Positions 53,473 to 64,000 of a DNA stretch of 64,000 nucleotides are shown one piece after another. The stretch is from contig CM056583.1 in the NCBI GenBank assembly GCA_029721435.1, positions 72,911,120 through 72,975,119 on the forward strand, given 5' to 3'. This DNA is from Gymnothorax reevesii (lineage: Eukaryota; Chordata; Actinopteri; Anguilliformes; Muraenidae). The notes beneath the pieces are model-generated. The model searched no databases. It was not told the DNA's origin and saw nothing but the letters and a program-made list of their open reading frames with translations. Within the stretch, counting starts at the first letter, position 1; each line of letters opens with the position of its first letter. The position numbers and the translations under genes are program-made.

Positions 53473-55917
53473 TTGCATGGCAAATAATTTGGAAGCTGCC
53501 ACCAAATAGTTAGTTTACCCAAATGCCCCTGGTACGAGGGGCAATCAATAAACATCATGAATACAGCATGTTTCCTAATAGCAAAATCATCATGGGGCAT
53601 AGCCACTTAAAGGGAAGAAACTCTGCGAAACTCATGACGACCACTTTTACCTCGACCGAACCCAATTTAACCACCAAGCAAATAAATAAACATGTAGCAA
53701 AAAATAAAATTAAATAATATCATTGCTTGATCGCTAGTGTTTCTGCTGAATTTGTGCCATGGTTACAACTAATACATCAAATGAAAGAGAAAAGTCCTCA
53801 AAATCCAACGATATAAGCCATGTCATTTGAAACCGACACCACACTCAAAGAGCAGCAGGCATTCACTTAACATTCTACAGTGATGAGCAAATAATTTTTT
53901 TTTGAACCTTTGATATTTTGAATATTTGATATCTTCTGAATATTTTGGGGATAAATCTGTGCAGACTATTGTTAGCACAATGTGTCCATGTAATATTGAA
54001 ACTAGATCTGCCAGACTCCATGCATGTTTTTCTCCAGAGCACTGCTTCCAATGAGATCAGGTCCTGAGCATTCCGCTCACACGCAGTGTATTTTCTTCTC
54101 TGTGATTGGCTTGTGATGCTGTCAGTTTGACTTTGGCAGCCATATGATTCTATGGACTCTGACATTTCCAACAAACCCTGAAACACCATAAACACACAAA
54201 CCTAGCCTGAAATAGAACCTTGCGTTCCCGCTGTGTCTCACTGAGAATCCATGCGCCACTGATTTGCCCTGATTTTACTTGATTAGAGTAAACTTTGGCA
54301 TATATACTGAATTTTACACTATGACTAAAATCTCCAAGCAGATTCACTTTCTTTGGATGTAACTTCTGAGGATGTGCAGTAATCGGGACACAGCTCCTCT
54401 AAGTAAATTATCAGTTTTTTTCTTCTATTTGTTGAATTCTACATTAAAATGGTAAGCAGTGAACTTCAATGCATAATTATATTAGCACAAACAAAATCAC
54501 AAGCAAACCCAGATGAAATATGCACCCAATTTGGCCTGGAATGCTGCAGAGTATTTTATATTATAAAAATTCAGTTTGAATCCAAGCGTTTGTTGCTCTA
54601 TGTGATTCAGTGTCTACAGTATAGTGCCTGCTGTTAGCATCTGCAATTTAACTTTTGCTCGTTGTGCCAACATCTTTCATCAATGTTTACAGAGACTTTC
54701 TCTACTCTATTATCTTTGTCTCCATGTTGAATTTCCCACCCTGAACTCATATCTGGGCAATCTTCAAATGATTTTGCTGGTCAGTGGCCATGTAGTCTTT
54801 TTCACTCAAAATGAAAAAAAGAAGACATTATTCTCTGTCCAATATGTTGAAGCTTTGTGTTCTTACAGCAACTTCAGGACAAATTGGACTGAAGTTCCTC
54901 ACATCAACAAAGACAATCACTAGGGAATCTTTTTGAGAAGTGAACATTTTACATTCATTTTAACCAAGCTTAATCTGTGGTAACAAAGCTATTCTGATAT
55001 ACACTGTATGGGTTTCATTAGGTCAAGTAAATAAGTGTGTATTATATACATACAGTAGTAGAAATACTAATATCATAACATGAACCCAATATGTTTCGAT
55101 GCTTTGACGGTTAACCACAGCAGAAATGGTTTCTCATGGGAGAGGGGCTTATACTGTGGTCCGACACAATGAATGGCATTGCCCAAAATCTCTCCCTCAG
55201 AAGAATATGGTTATTTTACATTGCACTCCTGACAGAAATTAGGCTAAAGCATGCGAGTTTAGGTGCATTGATATCCAGTCTTAATACTCATCTTCAGATT
55301 ATGTAAAACCTATATAGGAGAAGCTGCAAACTTTAATTTTCATTATTTTCATGAGACACAAGTCATTTAAATTCAGCTGTGCCGAAAGAGAAGCAAAGCT
55401 GTCTGAATCCGGCAAAAGGTTTAATAAATGAAAACCATTTGAGATAAAGTGTGCGTGTTAATTGCTTTCTGCGCATTAATTTTAGGTTTAGTAAATTGCT
55501 CTCCAACAGCAGTATATCATCACAAGATATACACAAATCTAACAAGATTAAGTATTATTTAAAAAATATCATATTTCTGGGAACAACAACGCGATTTTGC
55601 GTAACTGCTAATACCTTGACCAATGGGTCTTCCTCACTCTGCAAACATGCATACGGGGATTTTTTAATTCAGGAGAAAAAAAATAAATATTTGGATTGGC
55701 AGAAAAGAAGAACATAATGCAATGTCCTGCTGATTCATCTTAGGACAGGTTTAGACTCACAATGGTGTGCATTGATGGGGAATGTCATTCTGAGTCTACA
55801 GAGAAGATGACTGCTGTGTGATTCAAGACCCACAAACAGCCTTTTGCTGTCATTAAATCAATTACCCAAGATTTAAGCATTTTCAGGTAAACACACTGAC
55901 TCACCAGTACAGACCCA
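53473..55917. other. No recognised gene; possible conserved patch at 55330-55520
   Basis: No exon or transposon end recognised. 55330-55520, with TTTAATTTTCATTATTTTCA and GCATTAATTTTAGG, has homeodomain-type cores in complex sequence and could be a conserved noncoding element. That needs comparison with other fish. Confidence 0.35.
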
Positions 55918-56516
55918 TTTCCCAAAATGTTGGGATGCTGGGTAAAAATGTAAATTAAAACAGGATGCAATGATATGCAAATCATTTAAATCCCACATTT
56001 AATTGAAAATAGCATTAAAAACTCATATGAAATGTTGAAACAGAGAATTTTTTTTTTGTAATATCTGTTCATTTTGAATTTGATGCCAGCAACATGTTTC
56101 CAAAAAGTTGCAACAGGGGCAACAAAGACAAGAGAAGTTGCATGATGCTAAAAACTACACCTGGCAGAATATCTCACAGCTAATTAGGTTAATTGCCAAC
56201 AGGTAATTAGCATGATTTGGTATAAAAAGAGTCTTACAGAAGTAAAGACAGTGAGAGCTTTACCACTCTGTGAAAGATTGCATGGGGCAAGTAGTTTTTC
56301 AATTTAAGAATGACCTCTCTCAATGTAAAATTGTAAAGAATTTGAAGATTTCATCATCTGCAGTACATCAGATCATCAAAGATTCAGAGAATCCGGAGAA
56401 ATCTCTGTTGGCAAAGCACAAGGCCAGAAAACTATGGAATGGCCTTGATCTTCAGGCCCTCAGGTGCCACGGCATTAAAAACGGGCAGGATTCCATCATG
56501 AAAATCACAGCATCGG
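55918..56516 (+). mobile_element. Tc1 5' fragment
   Basis: Starts at TA with CAGACCCATTTCCCAAAATG and includes the 5' inverted repeat, the leader ATGATTTGGTATAAAAAGAG and the transposase N-terminus. It ends abruptly near 56516. Confidence 0.75.
56270..56500 (+). pseudogene. Tc1 transposase N-terminal helix-turn-helix
   Basis: The frame reads VVFQFKNDLSQCKIVKNLKI, then SSSAVHQIIKDS, matching the first helix-turn-helix of Tc1 transposases that binds the element ends. It continues to ALRCHGIKNGQDSIMKITAS and is then cut off where the element ends, so the catalytic domain is missing. A stop in frame follows at 56596. Confidence 0.75.
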
Positions 56517-59460
56517 GGGGAAAAAAACAAGCCATTTACTGTATTTTAGATATCAATCATTGGACAAATGTATTCATGAGACAGTCTATTTTCTGATTTT
56601 CTGAAGAAACTAATTTTTTATGGCATCAGAAATAAAAAGCAATGGGTGTTCAGCATCTCTATCCTTTCATTCAAAATTGCACAACACTGGTGTTATTTAA
56701 TACAAGATGGAAGTAGTAATATGTAGTTGCAGACAATAAATCACCCAAATAGGACAAGCAACAAAAGGTATTGTAGAAAACGATTCTACTTTTTTAGCCC
56801 AACAGGTAAGCTGATCTGTTCATAAGTGATGCCCATTGAAGTCAAATGAAAACCTACTTAATCCATTCTCTCTGTAACAAAATGGCACAGCAGTGGTAGC
56901 AGACAGTGCTCATTTAAACAACAAAGGGCACAGAGTTCATTCATAGTGAAGCTGTCTTCTGTTGAGCCAGTACTCTAAAGCTGCATTCTGTTGGCCCCAT
57001 CTCAGTTTCCCCTGAAGAAAGGAAACTGATTCCACATTGGGATTTGCTGCTTCAGGGCTGAAAAGGTGATCTTAAAAGCTACAGGCCTCAGAACACCGTA
57101 GAGGTGCATTGTCTGTATCATCTGTGATAGTTGGGTTTAAAAATGAAAATCAGCAGGGAGAGGAACTAAAACTGAGTGTAAGATAACATTTTGGCCTGAA
57201 TGAAAGATGACTTGATAGTAGCGCGAGCTACTTTTGATTACTGCAACTTTGTTGGGCAGTCCTATATTATGGATTCAGCACCTTATGTACAGGCAAATCC
57301 ATGCATTATACTTGCCAGCTAATTAAAGAAAACAAGTACAGTATGCGTTTGATGCCAAAGGCAAGTTGTGTAACTGTGACTTAATGGCTTGCTGGATTCA
57401 GTTGGGGAGGAATAGATTTGAAAGAGACCCTGTGAGTGATCATGCGTCCTTAAACTCTGGGCCTGAAAGTCACACTTTTTTTTCTAAATTCTCCTTTTGG
57501 ATTCCAGAAAATGCCAACACTTTTTAAATAGATAATTTAATACCGCCAGATAATGTAGTAGCTGTAGGACAATTTAGATGATAAATATGCTTTGACTTCA
57601 GGGGTAAATTTTTAATATGCCCATTCCACCAGGCGGGCGTATTAATTTGATCACCTTAGTCTGTCCTTCCATCCGTATGTCCATCCATCCACAATTTATT
57701 GGTCTCACTCTATAGACTACTATTTTTGTTGGATTCCTTTCTTTTTTTGGGTCAGTGGTGATACAAAGAATATCCCCATTGATTTTGGTGATGATTGGAA
57801 ATTTTTTAGTCGAATGACATGTCATGTGGGCAATTACCATGCTTTGCTTGGCTATCTTTATTATTAAATTAGCTATTGGGTTTCTTTCAATATCTTATTT
57901 TTTTTTATAAAAAAATGTGACTTTTATTACACAAATGGAATTGCTTCTACTGTGACTCCATTTTTGTTATTTTGGCTCTAGGGCCTATACTCCCACACCT
58001 TTACCACTGTCTGACTCAACCCAAGGTTGTTTTTAACTTTCCTACCCACATACAGAGATGCACATGAGGCTGCAGATGTCCATCATTACGTGGTACTGTA
58101 TGAGTTGCGATGTAGCTATGTTGAAACTGACGTAGCTCTGACCGGTACAGCCTTAAATAATACAATTAAATGCATTTTTGGTACAAAATGTGTGTACAGG
58201 CAAGTGACAATAGGGTGCAGGTGTCCTGTGACCTTTATGTTTGTTAGAATTGATCATTCAAAGCTTTGTGATGGATTTGTCACCAAATTAGGGAAGTCAG
58301 GATCAAATTAATGTAATTTATTTATAAAAAATAGTAGAGCAGAATGAGAGGAGTGAATGACTATAGGCCTACACTAATTTTGTCCACAAGCCCGTGTCAG
58401 AAAGTCTTGACAGAACATTTATACGTTACAGCTGTTTTTGCAAGATTGGCCATGCCAACAACAGTTTGATCGCATGGCATCCATGTGTTTTTGAAATGTC
58501 AACTTTGTTTTTTTTTTTTATGTTAACAGGGATGCAAGCAGAAGTATGGTAAAAATAAAGAGTAACCTAAAGTATAAAGAAAGTGAAAGTGCCAATGCCT
58601 AAATAAAAAGGAAATTAGGAAATTCAATTGAATGTACTCTGATTAATAAGAGACAGATTTTAAGTGGCAAATTATTCTTTCTTATTTTAAAAATCAGAAA
58701 AGTAACTTCAAAGTTGGGGTGTTGTTAATTACATGTTGTTCAATAACGTCCTCCATGTCCAACAATGGCCTCTCCTTAAAACACACCAGTGGGCTGTAAA
58801 CATAAGGTCAAAACTGTCTTGGTTTCTAAATTAAACAATGCCACTCTTATTGTTTCTCTCTTTAATTGTACCTCTGTGTAACTACATGTGATTCCAGACT
58901 TTGGTTGTAATAATTTTCCTCGCATTGTCAGATTACTGTTTGAAAGTTCTGTTATTTTAAAAAAAACAACAATTCTTTCAGAGTAGTTAAGATGTAGTTG
59001 TACTTCTTCTCATTGGTATGTAGCTAGCTTGTTGCTCATCTATCATCAGTCCATCTGTAGGCCTACTTAAGGGTTTTATTGAATGCTGTTTGCAGAACAG
59101 CACAAAGACCAAGTTAACTTATCTAATGTCATAACATTTTGTTGTGACACTACCTGTCCATGTCTTGTCTTGTGTGACATCTGTTTTTGATGAGAATTGT
59201 TTTGACAACCGAGTCAACAGATTATTGTTGAACTGCAGTCATTATGAGATCCAGCATAAAATTATGACAGCATATGATGACTTAACAATGATTAAGGTAT
59301 TCATTAAATTTGAAATCATACATATGCACTCCTGTAACTTTCAATGGCAAAAAAATGAAATTAAAAATAAAAATTGCACCGATTACTGTAATTAACCGAG
59401 TCCCACAGTAGGCATCACATGACTGTGATATTGCAGCCATGCAGCTATCATTACAGCCCT
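56517..59460. other. No recognised gene
   Basis: A repeat-like patch at 57600-57840 (GGCGGGCGTATTAATTTGATC, then TGTCCATCCATCC) may be a dispersed element. T-runs lie near 57897 and 58508. The rest is unassigned. Confidence 0.35.
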
Positions 59461-59464
59461 AATT

Positions 59465-60508
59465 GAATGGCTGTGATCTTCACACCCGCAGTCAGCACTG
59501 TATTAAAAACAGGCTGGATTCTGCAGTGGAAATCACCATCAGAGCTCAGGAAAGTTTCTATAAACCATTGTCAGTGAAAACAGTTTGTCGCTGCACCCAT
59601 AAATCAAGGTAAAAGTCTGCCATGTAAAAATTAAACCATATATGAACAAGATTCAGAAATGCTGCAGCCTTCTGTGGGCCCAAGCTCATTTATGATGGAG
59701 TGAGGCAGAAGAAAAGTCCTGTTGTTTAACCCACCGAATTGTAAAATTCATTTTGGAAATCACAGACACTGCATCCTCCGAGCTAAAGAGAAGAGGTACT
59801 ATCATGTTATCCATGCATAGTTCGAAAGCCCGCATCAATGATAGTATGGGGTTGCATTGGTGCACATGGCATGAGTAACGATCTGTGAAGACACTATTAA
59901 TGCTGAGGAATATATACAGGTTTTGGAGCAACATATAGTGCCATCTAGAAGTCTTATCCAAGGAAGGCCTCGCTTATTTCAGTTAGACAATGTCAAACAT
60001 CACATTCTGCGCGTATTACGACAATATGGCTCCGCAATAAGTGTCTAGGTGCTAAACCGGCTTGCCCACTGTCCGGACCTGTCACCCACTGAAAATATTT
60101 GATGCATTATGAAACAAAAAAAAAGAAGACACAGGAGACCGCAAAGTCTTGAGCAGCTGAAATCCTATATTATGCAAGAATGGGAAAACATTTTGCTTTC
60201 AAAGTGACAGCACTTGGTTTTTTCAACGCCCAAACACTTACAGCGTGTTTAAAGAATAGGTGATGCAACACAGTGGTAAACACGCCTCTGTTACAACTTT
60301 TTTGAAACCTATTTCGCTGGCATAAAATTCAGAAAAGGCATAGATTTCTCAAAAAAACAATAAAAATTTCTTTTTTTTCTTAAAAATCTTATTTGTTGTC
60401 TATACCATTTTAAATTAAATGCAGAATTTAAATGATTTACAAATCATTGCTTTCTGCTTTTATTTACATTTTGCACAGAGTCCCAACTTTTTTGGAGCTG
60501 GAACTGTA
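59465..60508 (+). mobile_element. Tc1 3' fragment
   Basis: Begins in the transposase N-terminal third (GATCTTCACACCCGCAGTC) and runs through decayed catalytic sequence (GTATGGGGTTGCATTGGTGC, AGTTAGACAATGTCAAACATC and CATTATGAAACAAAAA) to an end running to GAGCTGGAACTGTA at a TA. It overlaps the 5' fragment at 55918-56516 by about 75 bp with only about 70% identity, so the two fragments come from different copies. It is broken by many stops. Confidence 0.75.
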
Positions 60509-61277
60509 TAGACTAGGAACCTGTGCGTGTCTTTCACTGTTGAAACATGAGTGAGATCAAATATAAATATTTGTCTTTATTTGATTTGCGCTATAAATGA
60601 TAGTAAATAAAATCATCTTTCATCTCAAGTTTTTTTTTGGCAACCTTGTGGCTGAGTAATTGTGAGAAACCCCCTCCTCAAAATGGCAAGCTGCTCCTGT
60701 TCTGCTGTCAAGTGGTGATAACCATGGAGTGACACATGATCAGTGGAAAATGACATTCTCCAGCGCCCTGCCTCAACTAGTCAGGGCAGGGAAAAGGTGA
60801 GGAAATGGGTCCAGTGATTCAGAATGAAATAGGTGGCAGCAAGCAAACCTTTTTTTAGGACTGGCTCTGGAAGCTTTATTTCAACTGTGTGTCAAACAAC
60901 AGGATTCACTTTTACACAAATTATGTTATTTTCTCTCCACCCTAACAGGTTCAAACATCCAGTGGCTTATGTTACTGCTATTCAGTTTCTAGTAGGATTC
61001 CTGAAGATGAAGATGGTGTGTGTGTCCCTACATGGGGGTCAGCATTTTTTTTTTTTTTAGTTTTGTTATTGTTTGTTCAGCTATATTTGGCCTGAGTGTT
61101 GCCACACTGCTCTGTTCGACCCATAATGCATTGGTCAGTACCTAAGGGCAAAGCAGGTTTAAAAATTTTTTGCACCAAAGTCAAGGTTATTCAGATAGTG
61201 TTTGGCTAAGGTTTTTGCCTGTTATTTCAATACATATGTCCTCTTGCTATTGCATACCATAAATAGCTTTTTATGTG
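60509..61277. other. No recognised gene
   Basis: T-run at 61047-61060. Nothing assigned. Confidence 0.35.
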
Positions 61278-62766
61278 CAGTGCTCTTCAATAACTTTGGT
61301 AGTCCTGGTAAAATATTAGTTAAATAGGCTATAAAAAATGTGTTTGGAGGTAATCAAACCATTCCTTCCTCAAAAATATTGCCAAACATTAAACCTTGAA
61401 TTTAAAGAACATTACCAGAGGAAAAAAATGTTTTCCTAAGATAAATGTTTTCCCAAAATATGCATGTGACACAATTAATGGCACCCCTAACAAGCTCTAA
61501 GAAACTGACATTGAAAAGTTCAACGTAATAATGATTAAGGGGGGTTAAATGGTCACTCATGACTTCCTCTTTCCTTCAGGTAGAAACATGATGAATTTTC
61601 CTTTGTTACCCATCATCAAGGTTGGGAAAAAAATTTAAGCAATGATGTGTGGCAGAAAGTTGTGGCCTTTAATAAATGTGGAAATGGCTATGAGACAATA
61701 GTCAAAAAGTAAGAAAAAAATAATAATAATAATCATCATCATCATCATTTTAAAAATCCACCTGGAAGAGGATTTTTACCTATTTTGAATATTTGCACAA
61801 TGAAAAGGATAGTTCAAGTAGTAACGGAAATTCCAAGGATCACAGATGGAAAATTTCAGGTAATATCATATCACAGGGTACAGAAAGTCCCCAGGACTAC
61901 AATCAAATGCTATCTACATTAAAACAAAATATTTGGGAGAATTACCAAAAAAAAAAAAGCTTCTATACTTTTCAAGAAACAAATTTGTGTCCCCACAGTT
62001 TGCCACATGATATTTCAACTTCCAACAGAACCAGATTTTATGGACAGATGAGACCAAAACAGAGCTATTTGGTAATAAACACCAGAAGTGGATTAGGTTT
62101 GAAAACCGGGGAAACTGTTTTGTACATCCTGACTTTGGTTCTGTGGGGCTATTTGTCATCCAAACACCTGGCACAAACTTCTTAGGATTTTTAGTATCAC
62201 TGACTCCATGAAGTACCATCAGATACTTAATGAAACTCTGCCTGCCTCTGCTAGAATGTTAAGACTTGGCCATGGTTGGATCTCTCAACAAGTTAATAAT
62301 TCAAAGCATGCATCAAAATCAACATTCTGTCATAGCCTTTCCAGTCCTCTGCCCTCAATTAAAAAGAAAACCTGTGATACTAGCTGAAGAGGAGAGTAGA
62401 TATATGAGGATCTAGGAATTTGAATGATCTGGGGAGATTCTGGTTGGAGAAATATTTTCAGATCCCTTGGTACATCTCTAACCTCATTTCACACAATAAC
62501 AGATGATTCAGAGCTTTTATCTTGGCAAAGGGAGGCTACACAAAGTAATAATTAAAGGGCGTCCGATGACTGCGGCAAAAATTCTTGATTGAAAATAAAT
62601 TGTTTCATGATGATAATTTTTTAGCTTCATAATTGCATTTCAATTAAAGGTTTTATCTTTGTGAATATTTGTAACTAAATACCAATTGGATCAATAACAA
62701 AGGCCTTCTTTTCTAACCACCTTAGTTCATATCTATCAAGGGTGCCAATATTATTTGAGGGCACTG
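61278..62766 (+). mobile_element. Tc1/mariner transposon, decayed, plus strand
   Basis: The left end CAGTGCTCTTCAATAACTTTG and the right end CCAATATTATTTGAGGGCACTG are inverted partners. Coding remnants include TTTATGGACAGATGAGACC, the first catalytic Asp region (TDET). The (TAA)n(TCA)n run at 61720-61749 interrupts the 5' coding part. About 1.49 kb, with many stops. Confidence 0.8.
61720..61749. repeat. TAA/TCA microsatellite
   Basis: Five or so TAA units pass directly into TCA units. Likely grown inside the decayed Tc1 transposase region. Confidence 0.85.
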
Positions 62767-63735
62767 CCTGTCCAAAATAGTGCATTACACCCTTTCTGCA
62801 TCAGATATCAGTCGGACTTTATAGTCTGTTTCCTTCCGATCTGGCAGCACAACCGCATCAAATTCTGCGCAGGTTATTCTTCAGATTCGACCTGTGGCCC
62901 TGTTTGACATGACAAAGCAAGCAGAATTTAAGTGACAGGCCGGAGGTGACAGTGGGCAATACCGGCTAGCAGCTGTACGCTGTGGAGTGAACTGAAACAT
63001 GACAGGCAATGTTCAGCTGTCCTTTATGAATGGCCCTCACGCCCTCCCCCTCCCTGCTGCTGGAACAATGCACATGGTCATTATCAGGTAAATCAAGACT
63101 GCAACCCCTCTCCCCTCATCTCCCTAATGGGTTTAGGCTGAGGGAAGATCAGCAGTGTGGAAAGAACAATTGCCACATTGCCTCTTTCGTGTGTGATGTT
63201 TGCGTGAGATTATCTTATGGAAGAGAGAGGAGGGTGTTGTATGTTGACTTGCAACTTGGTTTCACATGTCAGTGAGCCAATCAGTCTGGCTAACTTACAC
63301 AGCCCATCTTTGAAGCCTCTGACCCACCTGTGAGTGTCTTTTACACTTTCTTTACTATCCGCTGGGTGATTCTCTGCATTTACCAGCCAGGATTCATTGT
63401 GACATTCGTGGAAACATTTTGCTGTCCCTGGTGCCTCAGGTCATTTGATCAGTGGAGGTGGCTTGCGGCTGCAGTTATCGCCTGCTGTGTGCCAGGTGGA
63501 AAGCAACTGCAGATCACTGGGGTTTCAATGAATTCTTTACTCTCTTCAGGGTTTATCAGAAAAATGAGAAAATAATAAGGAAATACTGTATATTCTCCGT
63601 GCCCCTTCAATATTTTTGGGCTTTAAACAATCAAGATACACATGAAATGCTAACTTTCAGCTTACAATGCTTTTATATTATAATATTATAAGGGTTTGTA
63701 ATTCTTATTTTCAATAAAATATTGTTCACAAGAAG
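62767..63735. other. Complex noncoding DNA, possible conserved element
   Basis: 62770-63560 is GC-richer and complex, with segments such as TGCACATGGTCATTATCAGG that read like unique, possibly regulatory sequence. Open frames at 63030-63275 and 63330-63575 overlap others and have no recognisable domain. No splice context was convincing. Confidence 0.35.
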
Positions 63736-63739
63736 GGGT

Positions 63740-64000
63740 TTGTAATACTTTACAAAAATGTTTTGAGAACATTAGGAATAACTACAATTTTAAGCATAAT
63801 TGTGCTATTTTTGGGGCTCAAAGCAATTGGACAGGCAAATATAATCATGAATTAAATTGTCATTCTTAATACTTAGTTGCAAATCCTTTGTAGCTCATGA
63901 CTGACTGTAATCCGTAGTCACCAACAGATGCTGGTGATGCACTACGAGGCCTGGCTAGCTTCAGCTCTTGCTTTTTCTTTGGGCACTTTGGGCTTTCAGA
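63740..64000 (-). mobile_element. Tc1/mariner element cut by the window edge
   Basis: The pattern GGCTCAAAGCAATTGGACAG followed by TAATACTTAGTTGCAAATCC and GACTGTAATCCGTAGTCACC is antisense to a common fish mariner-type transposon 3' region. The element continues past 64000. Confidence 0.65.

Noticed and set aside
55918..60508. A single Tc1 interrupted by a 3-kb insertion
   Set aside because: The two halves overlap by about 75 bp and differ at about 30% of sites, so they are not the two sides of one element.

Overview
The window looks like teleost fish nuclear DNA. It is AT-rich, has no bacterial-style gene packing and no complete host gene, and is dominated by transposon families typical of fish: several Tc1 families, a Rex3 LINE, hAT, piggyBac and Harbinger elements, TTAA-target elements and a Gmr1-like Ty3/Gypsy retrotransposon. 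The species cannot be named. The sequence between the transposons reads as intergenic or intronic, so the window is probably a gene desert or part of a very large intron. Only one short stretch (32345-32453) looks like a possible host exon, and I could not identify it.

Layout. 1-10 kb: a TTAA-flanked element (660-1511) with a small foldback element inside it, a 20-unit minisatellite of 33 bp (1935-2590), then unassigned DNA with a few repeat fragments. 10-18.4 kb: two Tc1 copies in opposite orientation (10510-15183 and 16238-18256) that share flanking DNA on their outer sides. The first holds a 3.6-kb TTAA element with a solo LTR inside it; the second holds a solo LTR of the same family. 18.7-26.8 kb: a possible Gypsy solo LTR, then a third Tc1 split by a nearly complete Gmr1-like retrotransposon (20043-26031) and by another solo LTR of that family (26148-26592).

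27-40 kb: quiet DNA with a hAT MITE (30211-30570), a hAT inside a hAT (33838-35174 within 33085-36071), a tRNA-like SINE and a Tc1 on the minus strand. 40.3-48.2 kb: a deep nest. A TTAA element (40361-46941) contains a TIR element, which contains a hAT with an intact 8-bp target duplication, which contains a piggyBac MITE. A 5'-truncated Rex3 LINE sits at the end of the TIR element. A second TTAA-ended fragment (46946-48151) carries a transposon exon with a splice donor. 48.5-64 kb: four or more further Tc1/mariner fragments, and a minus-strand solo LTR with a 5-bp target duplication (50884-53467) interrupted by a Harbinger element with a perfect 24-bp TIR.

The Gmr1-like element is the only near-complete coding unit. 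Its order is gag, protease, integrase, reverse transcriptase, RNase H, so integrase precedes reverse transcriptase, the reverse of ordinary Gypsy order. Its LTRs are about 99% identical, but the coding region has a premature stop, two frameshifts and a changed protease active site, so this copy cannot be autonomous. No unknown multi-gene system was found. The strongest results are the insertion chronology that the target duplications allow and this young but defective retrotransposon.
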